A program made the translations under genes and the position numbers. Shown one piece after another: positions 10,105 through 20,465 of a DNA stretch of 64,000 bases. Origin of the DNA: Rhabdophis nuchalis (taxonomy: Eukaryota; Chordata; Lepidosauria; Squamata; Natricidae); assembly GCA_039707465.1 (NCBI GenBank), contig CM077648.1, positions 23,250,119 to 23,314,118 on the forward strand. The letters run 5' to 3'. Positions within the stretch are counted from its first letter, which is position 1. Every line of letters begins with the position of its first letter. A model generated the notes under the pieces. That model had not been told where the DNA came from. It was given only the letters and a program-made list of their open reading frames with translations, and ran no database searches.

Positions 10105-10775
10105 ATACAAATGTCTCAAAGGTCCCTGCTGGAGAGCCTCTGATATCAAAAAAGATTAAAACCCATTTCTTTTATTATTTTTTAAAAACTTTTTAATTGG
10201 TTTATCAAAATATAAAATGCAAAGAGAAATTCAAAACAGTAAAGGAAAACTAGGAAGAGGGGGGAGGGGAAAATATGGCATAAAGGAAGGAAAACGAAAG
10301 AGAAAGGCACCAACTTCTGACTCTTTTTAGCCCAGTAGAACAGGGGTCTCCAACCTTTGCAACTTTAAGCCTGAAGGAGTTCAGCTCCCAGAATTCTCCA
10401 GCCAGCTTTGCTGGCTGGAGAATTCTGGGAGCTGAAGTCCTTCAGACTTAAAGTTGCAAAGGTTGGAGACCCCTGCAGTAGAAGACAGCAACATTAACAA
10501 CCGCAACTTTTTAATTTTACACAACACTCTGCACAAGCCATCTCTATAACAACAAACCTATCTAATTAGCAAAAACAAAACCGAAGTTTCTTCTTTTTTC
10601 TTTCATTGCAAGCACAAAATCCAGAAGCAATTTCAAAGTAGGAAAAAAGGTTACACACACATCTATGTATGTATACGCGCGCGCGCGCGCATGCACGCAC
10701 ACACATATGTGTACACACACACACTTTTCTTTGGATAAAAAAAAGTACATTTCTTTTATATTATTTAGCTTCATC
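10105..10775. repeat. Segmental duplication, unit 2 (directly upstream of promoter island)
   Basis: Second, more compact copy of the blocks listed for 7196-9400. It runs up to the left edge of the CpG island. Includes a CG/CA dinucleotide tract at 10675-10725. Confidence 0.75.
10341..10475. mobile_element. Palindromic hAT MITE (copy P1)
   Basis: Nearly perfect 135-bp palindrome from caggggtctccaacctttgc to gcaaaggttggagacccctg. Exact 8-bp target-site duplication cagtagaa (10333-10340 and 10476-10483). The matching position in duplication unit 1 (8470s) lacks the insertion. Confidence 0.93.
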
Positions 10776-11020
10776 ATCGTCACTACAGAAGAGTATCTCT
10801 GGCCACCGGCATTAAACGCCCCTCGTAAGCAGGAAGGCGCTTGGAAGCCCCTGCGTGACAGCTTGGCTTCCGTGTAATAAACTCGCGAGCCCCCACCCCC
10901 ACCCAACCCCGGCGTGTTGCCCAGCCCTGCCGCCACCGCCCTTTCTCCGCTTCCAACCCTCCCCGGGGGGCGCCTGTCTCTTTCGGATCATTTTCATTTT
11001 TCCCTTCGCCGCTCATCGTC

Positions 11021-11028
11021 CGACGTCA
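11021..11028 (+). promoter_or_regulatory. CRE-like site
   Basis: CGACGTCA, 7 of 8 bases of the CREB/ATF consensus TGACGTCA, 2 bp from the kappaB site. Confidence 0.5.
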
Positions 11029-11030
11029 GT

Positions 11031-11040
11031 GGGAATTTCC
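11031..11040 (+). promoter_or_regulatory. Perfect kappaB site
   Basis: GGGAATTTCC fits the consensus GGGRNWYYCC at every base. Since the p105/p50 promoter is autoregulated by NF-kappaB in mammals, this is the best candidate autoregulatory site in the reptile gene. Confidence 0.75.
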
Positions 11041-11044
11041 AGCT

Positions 11045-11053
11045 AGGAAGTGA
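11045..11053 (+). promoter_or_regulatory. ETS-type site
   Basis: AGGAAGTGA contains the GGAA core and 3' flank preferred by ETS factors, 4 bp from the kappaB site. Confidence 0.45.
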
Positions 11054-11186
11054 GAGGGAGGCGAAAGTTGCGGTAGGGGAAGGGAGCCAGAAGTGGGCGG
11101 GCAAGGAGGGAGGGAGGGAAGGAGGTGCGAGGCCTTCGGAGTCGCGCGCCCAGGGTCGCGTGCCCGCGCCCGGCTGTCTTGTCTCT

Positions 11187-11195
11187 GCGTGGGCG
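11187..11195 (+). promoter_or_regulatory. EGR1 site
   Basis: GCGTGGGCG is an exact match to the EGR1 nonamer. Egr-1/RelA cooperation on the NFKB1 promoter is reported in mammals. Confidence 0.6.
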
Positions 11196-11335
11196 GCTAA
11201 AGGCGGGCGGCGAAGTCCTGGCGGGGACCCGGACGGGCGACGGAGCGCGGCGCTCCCTTCTTTCCCCGCTGTTGGCTCGACGGAGCGCGAAGCTTTCCAC
11301 AGGCGCTGCCTCCTGCTGCCACCCGCCATCCTGAC

Positions 11336-11350
11336 ATGGCGCTCTTTTGA
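11336..11350 (+). CDS. Candidate uORF in NFKB1 5' UTR (M-A-L-F-stop)
   Basis: ATG in good initiation context (G at -3, G at +4) followed by three codons and TGA. It matters only if the transcript starts upstream of 11336 and exon 1 is retained. It could reduce translation of the main frame. Confidence 0.3.
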   Translation: MALF

Positions 11351-11848
11351 CCGGGACGTTCTCCGCCACGGTCGCCTTGCCTTCTCCTTCCCTTTCTCCC
11401 CTCGCCTAGCTGGTTCTCCCACCCGAGGGGCTCCTTCCTTTTCTCGGACGAAAAAAAAGGGCACGGGGATCCCATTCCCGAGTGTAAGGTGAGTCCCCAT
11501 CCCCACGAAGCGGGCTTCTTAATGCTCGGGGCTAGCGGGAAAAAAAAAACCCCGCGCGGGTGCGCTTTCGGTGCCACGCGGAAACGTTGCGAAGTCGGGA
11601 AAGAAACTTTTGATTTCTTTCTTTTTATCTTTCCCCTCCGAGGGTGGAGCGCGACGGTGGCTTCGTCAGTTCGGTTTATGGATCGCCGGGTTTGTTTGGG
11701 TTTTTTTGGGGTGAGGGGGGGGGGCGAGCTTCCTTGACAGCCGCGGTCCGGTCTCTAGGCTTGACAAACGGGCTGGGTCTTGGGATGGAGAGACCTGCTG
11801 CCGTCTTAAACCGACGCACCCTTCAGCCCAGTCTATATAATCTTATAA

Positions 11849-12157
11849 CAGGGGTCTCCAACCTTGGCAACTTTAAGCCTGGTGGACTTCAACTCCCAGA
11901 ATTCCCAGCTGGCTGGGGAGTTCTGGGAGTTGAAGTCCACCAGGCTTAAAGTTGCCAAGGTTGGAGACCCCAAGTCCATAAGGTCAAATACGAAGAGCTT
12001 TGCTGGCTGGGACATTCTGGGAGTTGAAGTCCACCAGGCTTAAAGTTATTAAGGTTGGAGACTCCAGCATAAGGTCAAATACAAAGAGCTTTGCTGGCTG
12101 GGGAATTCTGGGAGTTGAACTCCACCAGGCTTAAAGTTGCCAAGGTTGGAGGCATTT
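11849..12157. repeat. Palindromic hAT MITE (copy P2) expanded into a tandem array
   Basis: 11849-11971 is a full palindrome of the P1 family. It is followed by two more right halves (about 11976-12066 and 12067-12157). Each repeats gaagtccaccaggcttaaag or a variant, joined by ggtcaaatac.aagagctttg. The unit is about 91 bp. Just 3' of the array, a further inverted pair (aggtcaaatacaaag, ctttgtatttgaccct) lies at 12176-12235. Confidence 0.85.
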
Positions 12158-12418
12158 CCCCACCCCCCATCCATAAGGTCAAATACAAAGATATCCAAAG
12201 CAGCTCCCTGCCTTTGTATTTGACCCTATATGGATTATATAGATGTCACTTTAGCAATGGATTTTGGAGGCGGGAGGGATTTCAGTAGGATTAAGTCTTA
12301 AAGTGGGAATGGTTTTAGAACTGGCACCTTCTTTTAGTTATAGATGATCTGAGCTTCACTTCTAGAGAGGCCATAACATTTGTGGTATGGAAATCTGTAT
12401 TTTGTCACATTGCTCTGG

Positions 12419-12452
12419 GTGTGTGTATGTGTGTGTGTGTGTGTGTGTGTGC
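12419..12452. repeat. (GT)n microsatellite
   Basis: Simple dinucleotide tract with one interruption. Confidence 0.9.
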
Positions 12453-14435
12453 ATGAGATCAACAGAACTTTCTACTTCCTCATTCCTTCGTTAAAGACAA
12501 GACACTATTCCTTCTTCACAGAAACTTTTTCTTGCAGCACATGGTTCTAGGCCTTCCTTAAACGATGCACCCAGTTCATGAAAAGTTGCAACTTTTTTCA
12601 TTTGCCACAGGTACTTCCAGAGGGGTGCCAAAGACCAATAGTAAATCTCCCCCACCCCATCACTTCCTCTCTATTTCAGGAACACTATCTCAGTCTGCAC
12701 ATGGCAACCTCGACACATTTACAACTGTTCCAGACATGAAAAGCTTTGCTGGGGAAAGGTGGCAGCAGTCTTTGATAAGGAGTGCAGGGTCTTGTGGGAA
12801 TGTGACCCCGCTTTCTCATTCTTGCCTTGCTCAGAAAAAGGCCTTTCACGGGCAAAACCAGTGAAAGTATTTGTACTTCAGATGGCATCTTCACTGATAC
12901 TGAAAGTAGTCTTTCAGCTGCTGGAATGAATAAAGACAAGTTTCTCTTGCAATGATGTAAACATGATCTCTTCAGTGCTGAGGTTTTATTGAACTGATTT
13001 ATTAGACTGAGGTTCTGTTTCTCCGCTAGTGACTTAACATTGTGCGTCAGAGTATTTCTTCCAAGTTTTCTCTGAGACAGACTAACTTGAGAAGAGTGAC
13101 TGTGTCCGTGGTCATCCAGTACAGTTTCATGGCTGAGGAGCACTTGAACCGGAGTCTTCTTATCTTTAATCTAATGCTTTTAATGCATCTAATTCAACAT
13201 CTAATTATGTTTTTTAAGCAAGTTTTATTGCAATTTTGTCTTTTTTTCTATCATACATACTTTATGGACAGAGTGTGGACGAGGTGTCACATCTTGTGCA
13301 TCATATTTATAATCATAGTTTCAATATATTCTAATCTTCCCACTTTTATCAATATTCATCTCTTCTATATAATCCTTTATCTTTCTCTATTAATTCATTT
13401 AAACTTACATATCATTACTAAACACCCCTTTTTTTTTGTCTTCAACTAATTACTATTAATTTATCTTTACAAATCAATCCTTTTTAACCATAGCTTTGAT
13501 ATCCCAACTTCAACAGTATTATTCTCTTTATATAGTTCTTTATCATTTCTTATTCAATTCTTGCACATAGTTAACATCACTGTATGGCAGCATCATGTTT
13601 GATGCTGATTGTCCTATATTAAGCAGTCTGCAAACATGGGATTAGGATCTGAATATTCTTTTCAATGTCACTGTCATTTCCCCCCCCCCCAGATGAATGC
13701 AATATTTATCATTGTTGATATGACTTCCCCTAAGTATGAGGGATAGAACTGTTATTGCATTGCTCTGCAAAAAGAGATCTGATTCTTCAAAAGCCCTCAA
13801 ATAAAAGAAAAAAAAGAAAATCAATATACGAACAGAGTATAAAAATGACCAGAAATGGAGATAAGAGAAATAGATCCAGTATGTTTTTCAGTGCTGAGTT
13901 CTGCTTTGGAAACTTTTAATATTTTGAGCATAAGCACAATATGTCCACTTAAATGAAGGATGGGAAATCAGTCTAAAAGTCAGACATCTGAGTTTAGGTT
14001 TATATTACTCTCTAATGCTGGTAAGAACTAATTATTACCACAGCATAAATAGGAAGTTTCCTATAAAAATACGTTATATAAGAAAACTATTGTTGTTTCT
14101 TGATACCTAACTTAGATTCTTTTGGCTGTTTTGGTTGGATAATATCAGTGCAATTCCAACATGCAGTTTGATGGTGATTATGTACCTATTCTTAGTGACC
14201 ACATAGATAGATTTACTCCATGATTATCTGTTCCCAACCTAATCTTCAGCTCTTCCAACTGTGTACCCATCACCTCTGTAACTGTCCATTCACCTAACTG
14301 CTGGTCATCCTCTTCTTCTCTTTCTTTTCACCTTTACCATTGTTGGAGCCTTTTCTGGAGAAAAATGCAATCTAGGCATTGTTTAAGTGAAGCACACCTA
14401 AGGAACTATGCAGATGAAGCTGAGATGGGCTAGGT
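12453..14435. other. Intron 1 sequence without clear features
   Basis: AT-rich. 13190-13560 is very T-rich and may be the antisense 3' UTR of an old LINE. The isoleucine/phenylalanine-rich open frame at 13042-13449 is composition-driven. Confidence 0.35.
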
Positions 14436-14570
14436 CAGGGGTCTGCAAAGTTGGCTCTTTTAAGACTGGTGGACTTCGACTCCCAGAATTCCCCAGCCAG
14501 CCAGGCTGGCTGGGGAATTCTGGGAGTTGAAGTCCACCAGTCTTAAAAGAGCCAACTTTGCAGACCCCTG
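14436..14570. mobile_element. Palindromic hAT MITE (copy P3)
   Basis: Ends caggggtctgcaaagttggc and gccaactttgcagacccctg. 8-bp target-site duplication ggctaggt/ggctagct (one difference). Same family as P1, P2 and P4. Confidence 0.92.
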
Positions 14571-15430
14571 GGCTAGCTGAAGCAGAGCATATGCCTTTGC
14601 GTTTTGGCCATTGTTGTGGGATTGTCAAATGCCTTATTGAGATTATTATGAGAAGTCTCTAATGAATAGAAATGGGAGATGTATGTCAGTACAATTCAAG
14701 AAGTTACATCTGCCTTTTAAATATTAGACAAGGGATATATTAGACTTGAGCATGAGGAGAAAGGATATTGTGAAGTCTGCCCTCTATTATTTTATGAGTG
14801 CTGTATATTCTGAAATAAATTGTATTTTTTTTTTGTAATATAAGGTATTTTGGAATGAAAATATGATTTGTTCAGTCAGGAATTTATAAAGGAAAAGCTG
14901 AAATTGGATTGTAAAACATTTCTTTCTTTGCAGCTGAGCCTTGCAGAATTTACAAGATTAAGATTTCTTAATAAGTACCATTTCTTAAGATACTCAGTAG
15001 TGGTTTGGTATTATTAATAACAAATACTGACTACCTACATGTTCAGTTTTATGCAATTTTTTTATTTCCCAGTTTTTGTGGCTTCTGTGTTATTGTTCAG
15101 TGTATTGTTTTTAAATTAAAAATACCTCTCGGCTAAAGGAAGCTTTGTTGTTTTTTGGTAGATTCTTCACTAAGATATACGTTCTTTTCTCCACGAGTCT
15201 GCTGAAAATGATGATGACACGAAATAGAGCCTGCCTTTGTATTGTATCAACCCTGAATTTTATCTATTTCAAAACTGTTGCTGCATTTTCTAGTCTAATG
15301 CCTCTAGACTTCTGAGGCTGACACTGCTGTGTTCCAAAAGTGCTACAGGTGTGTCTGCTATCCTCTGATTGGAGATGTGATTTATCCATAATTATGATTG
15401 GTAGCCTCAATTACCTTGCATATGTTAAAA
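14571..15430. other. Intron 1 sequence without clear features
   Basis: AT-rich, unique-looking sequence. No gene or repeat recognised. Confidence 0.35.
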
Positions 15431-15456
15431 TTAGATGGATGGATGGATGGATGATT

Positions 15457-15494
<38 letters not shown>

Positions 15495-15511
15495 GATGAT
15501 AGATATAGATG

Positions 15512-15590
<79 letters not shown>

Positions 15591-15940
15591 TAAGTAGACA
15601 GACAAATGAGAGGCAGAGAGAGAGACGATAGATAGAGAGAGAGAGAGACAGAGAGAGGCAGATAGATGAGAGATGCACAGAGAGACAATAGATGGGTGGA
15701 TGGGTGGATGGATGGATGGATTTAACAGATTAACAGAATTGGAGGGTACCTTGCAGGTCATCTAGTCCAACCCCCTGCCCAAGCAGGAGACCCTACATCT
15801 GCCTCTACGTAGGATTGAACTCACAACCTCCTGATTGGGAGGCAAGAACTCCACCTCTATGGACGGACAGAAAGAGAGAGAGAGACATAGAGAGAGACAA
15901 ACAGATGATAGATAGATGATAGAGAGACAGAGAGAGAGAG

Positions 15941-16021
<81 letters not shown>

Positions 16022-16068
16022 GATAGATAGATGATAGATAGGTAATATATGAAAATTTCCGAGAATAC

Positions 16069-16132
<64 letters not shown>

Positions 16133-16180
16133 GTAATAGTAATAATAGTAATAATAGTAATAATAATAATAATAATAATA
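15431..16180. repeat. Bkm-like GATG/GACA/GATA and AAT microsatellite cluster
   Basis: Order: GATG (15434-15455), GACA (15461-15493), GATA (15511-15590), mixed GAGA (15600-15720), a CR1 3' end (15721-15845), GAGA-type again, GATA (15945-16020) and AAT (16072-16180). The open frames across it are artefacts. GATA/GACA tracts of this type are the Bkm repeats first found in snakes. Confidence 0.9.
15721..15845 (-). mobile_element. CR1 LINE 3' end
   Basis: Complement of the CR1 3' terminus: ggtcatctagtccaaccccc and tgcccaagcaggagacccta. Wedged between microsatellites. Confidence 0.75.
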
Positions 16181-17041
16181 ATCTTTATTGTCATTGTAAA
16201 AATTACAATGAAATTGGTTTTAACTTCACTGGTGCAAAATTATAACAGAAACAAAAAAGAGAGAAAAGAAAAAAGAAAAAACTAGCATGTGCAACAGACA
16301 AAACTGTTGCTTTTCCTTTGTTATCTTTTTAGCAGTCAATGGTTTGCATTGCATGAAAGAGATATTTCACATAATGTTACAGTGTCCTAGGTATACATTG
16401 TGTTACGTATTTATTCCATCAGATGGATCTTCCTAGTTATTTAGTTATATACAAACACACAGGGGTTCATTAGCTGTGTGAAGATAGAATTAAAATTCCA
16501 TATAAAAACTACAGGTTATACAAAATTTACAGCATCCTCTTCTTAAAACAGCAGCCAACCATATGCCTCCAAACATTCACATCTAAAATTTGAATTTATA
16601 GCTAGTCTGAAATGCAAAATATAATATTCAAAAGAATTCTGGGTCCATGTCAAAGTTGTCTGGCTTTCTTGTTAGCAAGAGCTTCTTAGGATAAATGGAA
16701 AATTTACCCATGAATGTTCTTTTTAAACACAAAGATAAAGATAAAATAATATTCTGAGCTACTAAAAGCTTATAATGAAAGTGCATGGCTTAATAAAAAT
16801 TAAATTTGGCATTTGTAATACCAGGTTTTTATCAATCCCAGTTTCTGAGGCAATGTCATTGTACATTTAAGAGAATGAAAAACAAATGTAAAGAAGAATC
16901 GTTGTTTAATTCATTAAAAAAACACAACACTATGCACTGTCTGTATTCTTATCTTTCTTTAAATGGATCTTTGTTATTGGGTTATCAGGCAATTGGTTGC
17001 ATTGATAACCCTATAAATATAACATGTATTATCGAATTCTA
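16181..17041. other. Intron 1 sequence without clear features
   Basis: AT-rich, no recognised gene. The start (ctttattgtcattgtaaaaa, 16183-16203) may be a retroelement tail attached to the AAT repeat. Confidence 0.3.
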
Positions 17042-17500
17042 GGTAGTCTTTGATTTACAACCATAATTGAGCCTGGCAGTGATGATGATAAGTCATGATG
17101 GTCAAACACTGAGTCATAACATGACTGACCCTATTTTCCAAACTTTTTTTTGTCAATCATTGAGCAAATGCAGTGATCGTTAAGCAAACATACCAGTTGT
17201 TAAGCGAATGCAGCAGTTGTTAAGCAAACCCATTGCTCACTATGGATCAAATTTTGCTAGAAGTTTTCCAGAAGTAAACTCTTGAGGGTTTTTTTCAAAA
17301 CTGTTGTAAATCATAGTCACATGACTGCGAGGGGCTCAAAGGGCCACAAATGCAGGTTACTTGCAGAACACCCAAAATGTGGTCACATGACCATCAGGGG
17401 GCAGCATTGGAATTTTGAAACAAGATTATAAGTGGCTTTTGGGGGATCTGTTGTAATTTCAAGCAGTCACATAGTGACCAGTCGTAAGTCAAGGACTACC
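17042..17500. mobile_element. TcMar/Tigger-like MITE
   Basis: Inverted ends ggtagtctttgatttacaac and cgtaagtcaaggactacc. Internal gttgttaagcaaa and gtcacatgaccatcag blocks. Same family as 831-1218. Confidence 0.65.
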
Positions 17501-20174
17501 GGGATAGAAGTGGCATTAAGTCAATGTATTGTATTGACAAAGAAATAAAATAAATAGTATGCATGACATCAACTAACATTGGAAGGGACATTAGCCAAAC
17601 TATGTTTCATTGGTAGCCAAATAATATTGTTGCCAAAGACACTTACATTGTTGCCACTTCCAGGCTTTTAAGTCTTCAAAGATTGTCTTATTGCATTATT
17701 ACTATTTCCTTCCTCTTCCTAAGAGAAATACAGAACTGGGAGGCAGAGAATCCATTTTGCTTTACACAATCTCTTCATTTGATGCTAACCAAGATTTGTT
17801 TGTGGAAGTTGGGGTGGTTCGTTTTCATTTCTGCATGGATTTAAAATAGGTGATTGAAATTCTGCAACTATTTTTGGAAGCTTTGCAAAACAATAGAATA
17901 GAAGGAGGATAAATAATGTTTCTGAAGAATGAATAGTTGATTAAGAAATCAATATATAAGCTTTTTAGATATTTGATACTATTGACTAATTTCAACTTTA
18001 AAAGACTTATCTTCCTGTTGGGGTTAAATAAATGATTTATATATTTAAAAAATCAAGTTCCTGTTTGCATTCACATTTACATCTCTTCATTTTTTTATGC
18101 CAGTGTATTGAAATTTCATTTCCAACTGAAGTAATTAAGTACATATTATATATACTGTGTATTATTCTTATTTTGGTTTAAAGGCATGAAACGTTCATAG
18201 GTTTACTCCACTTTGTTTGACATTGAGCTACAAATAGTTTGCATGTACTAAAAAGCAATTTGTAATATAACTGAAATGTTTGTGTACAGTATGTTGAACT
18301 TGACAAGCAGGTTTATTTGAGAGTCAAATGAATAAATAGACAGAAGTTGTGATTAGTACTCTTAGGTTTTAATCAGTAATTAGCTTTAGTTGATTATATG
18401 GTTACAAATTAAGGGAGATGAACCAAAGGATATATGTATTCATTTTTACTATATTAATTTGAGTGGTTTGTAAGAAGGAATGCAAAATAATATATTGAAA
18501 TTATATGTGCTTCCTTTCAAAACAATTATAATTTATAATAAATTTAGATTATTATTCCATAGTGATAATTTATAAAGGCACTTGTTCTGTTGCCATTATA
18601 CCAATTCATTGCTGGATTGATCAACTATATTCTTCAGCAAAGTATTTTTTTGAAAAAAAAGTTGTAAACTCTTACACTTATTTAGAAATATGTATTGAAA
18701 TTGATAATAATTATTTCAAAATGGATGTGTACAGAGGTCAGGGGGTATTTATTTATGCTAAATGAGTACATATGGCATGTTTGTTTTTCAAATTATTTCA
18801 TCCATTCTTGAACATTTTGCTAACTTAATAATGTAGTACCATAGTAGAATTTTTAGGATGTGATAATAAAAGCTTTTTTTTAATCAACCAAATTAAAATT
18901 ATTTATTTGAATTAGGTGTTTTGGATTGCATTTGACCTATTTCAACAAAAATTCTGTTATATAAATTGCAACTGGAAAATGAAATCATAGTATACCCATT
19001 CAAAATGTGTGCACCATAAGAATTATGAAATAAACACCACTTCTCCAGAAAAGTAAATTCTCCCTATTTGTCAATCTTATGGTAAAAGGAACTATAAAGC
19101 TGGTTTGACTGGTTTCTCTAGAAAAGAGGTAACTAATAGAAAAGAGGAAAAATCTTTTGAATCATAAGGTTTTCTGAAGAACTGGAACTCTTTGTGTTAC
19201 ATTTAAAGACCCTTACAAACCTACACTATGGATTTCTAACTAGCTGGGACTGTGCTGAAAAGAAATTCAATTAACATTTAACACCAAAAGGCTTTTACCA
19301 CCAATTATAAGACCACTTCCATTCTGATTCTCTACAAATGAAAAAAAAAAAAACCAGGCAAGCAAAGTTTTAAAATATAATTGTAAATCATCGTTGTTCA
19401 GTTATCAGATTTCTTCTTACTTGGTTTTTTTTTATGGAATAAAAAATATGATTTATAATTTTATGAAGGATTGTAGCAATCTTCAATGATTTTTTTTTAA
19501 ATTGTCTTGTTATGTAGCCCCAAAGTTAATTTGATAGAAGATAATGGCTAGTCTTGTTTAACTTTTTTATGTTTTTGGGAATTAAATGCCATGCTTATTA
19601 ATTAAGTAATCTTAAATTCATTTCTTTTCCAACAGCAAATGTAATACTGCCATAACAATCACATTTTTTCATCACAATTGCTGCATTTTATATGTGCCAA
19701 CTGAAATGATTTACTACAATCCATATTCAATGTAACTTGATAATATACTTCTTTAATTTTGCCCTTTAGCAAGATATAAAGGGTGTTGTTTTTTTTAAAA
19801 AAAGATATCAATGTGTGTTAAATACAGAATTCATCCACTTTGGTCATAAGGAAAGCAGAAAGACATATATTATCAGATACTGATATATTTAATATTTGAA
19901 ATGTTAAAATGGATGATGTTTATACATAGTGCCTATGTATAAATTTTAATATTTCTTATATTGGCATCCTGTTCTAGTTTAGAAATTCCTGAACTGCACG
20001 TCCCAATAGGAACTTAGGAAATATGGCCAATGATGATTGTTCAGGGTTGCAGTTGAAATGCCAAAGATTTTCAATAATCTTTTAATGTTTAATTTTTTAA
20101 CTATTCCATAGAATTCAGTGTATACTCCAGTTAGATTTTAATATTAGGTCATGAATACACTTTTGTGTGTGTGT
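17501..20174. other. Intron 1 sequence without clear features
   Basis: About 2.7 kb of AT-rich DNA with no gene, RNA or repeat that I can name. Likely the largest low-repeat stretch of intron 1. Confidence 0.35.
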
Positions 20175-20465
20175 CAGTGGTGGGTTCCTACTGTTTCAGA
20201 CCAGTTCGTCTGAACCGGTAGTGGTTTGGCAGTTTCCAACGTGGCAGACCTGTGGCAAGCCTGGGTTAATAATAATAATAATAATAATAAATTAAGATTT
20301 ATTAACCGCACCCTCTCCCCACAGGGACCCGGGGCGGTGCACAGGCATAATTAAAAACAATATACAAAATACAAACATTACTTAAAATAGAATTAAATAA
20401 ATCTACCCATGCTAAAAATATATAATTAAAACCCATTAAAATTTGTAATTAAAAGACAGAGAGAA

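Larger units (their letters stand above)
11060..11488 (+). other. NFKB1: NFKB1 exon 1 (non-coding), start approximate
   Basis: The 3' edge is set by the consensus donor AAG|gtgagt (gt at 11489-11490). The 5' edge is a guess, since no initiator or TATA box fixes the start site. Mammalian NFKB1 also has a non-coding first exon followed by a long intron of similar size. A four-codon upstream ORF (11336-11350) would lie in this exon. Confidence 0.55.
10780..11720 (+). promoter_or_regulatory. NFKB1: CpG island, probable NFKB1 promoter
   Basis: GC- and CpG-rich block in otherwise AT-rich DNA, with no TATA box visible. It contains GC boxes (11095-11100, 11191-11196, 11203-11210), a perfect EGR1 site and a CRE/kappaB/ETS cluster, and a consensus splice donor near its right end. 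Mammalian NFKB1 also starts at a TATA-less CpG island with kappaB and Egr-1 control. Assignment to NFKB1 is inferred: it is the only such island upstream of the coding exons on this strand, apart from one that belongs to a LINE. Confidence 0.8.

Noticed and set aside
11465..11474. Second kappaB site, GGGGATCCCA, at the end of exon 1
   Set aside because: One base off the consensus and inside the transcribed exon; too weak to list as a site.
10914..11506. Overlapping long open frames on both strands in the CpG island
   Set aside because: GC-rich promoter DNA lacks stop codons by chance. No conserved domain, and the positions fit promoter plus non-coding exon 1.
13042..13449. 135-codon hydrophobic open frame as a membrane protein
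   Set aside because: Composition-driven in T-rich DNA, with no start context or homology recognised.
15431..16180. Regularly spaced repeats resembling a CRISPR array
   Set aside because: These are simple microsatellites without unique spacers, in a vertebrate genome.
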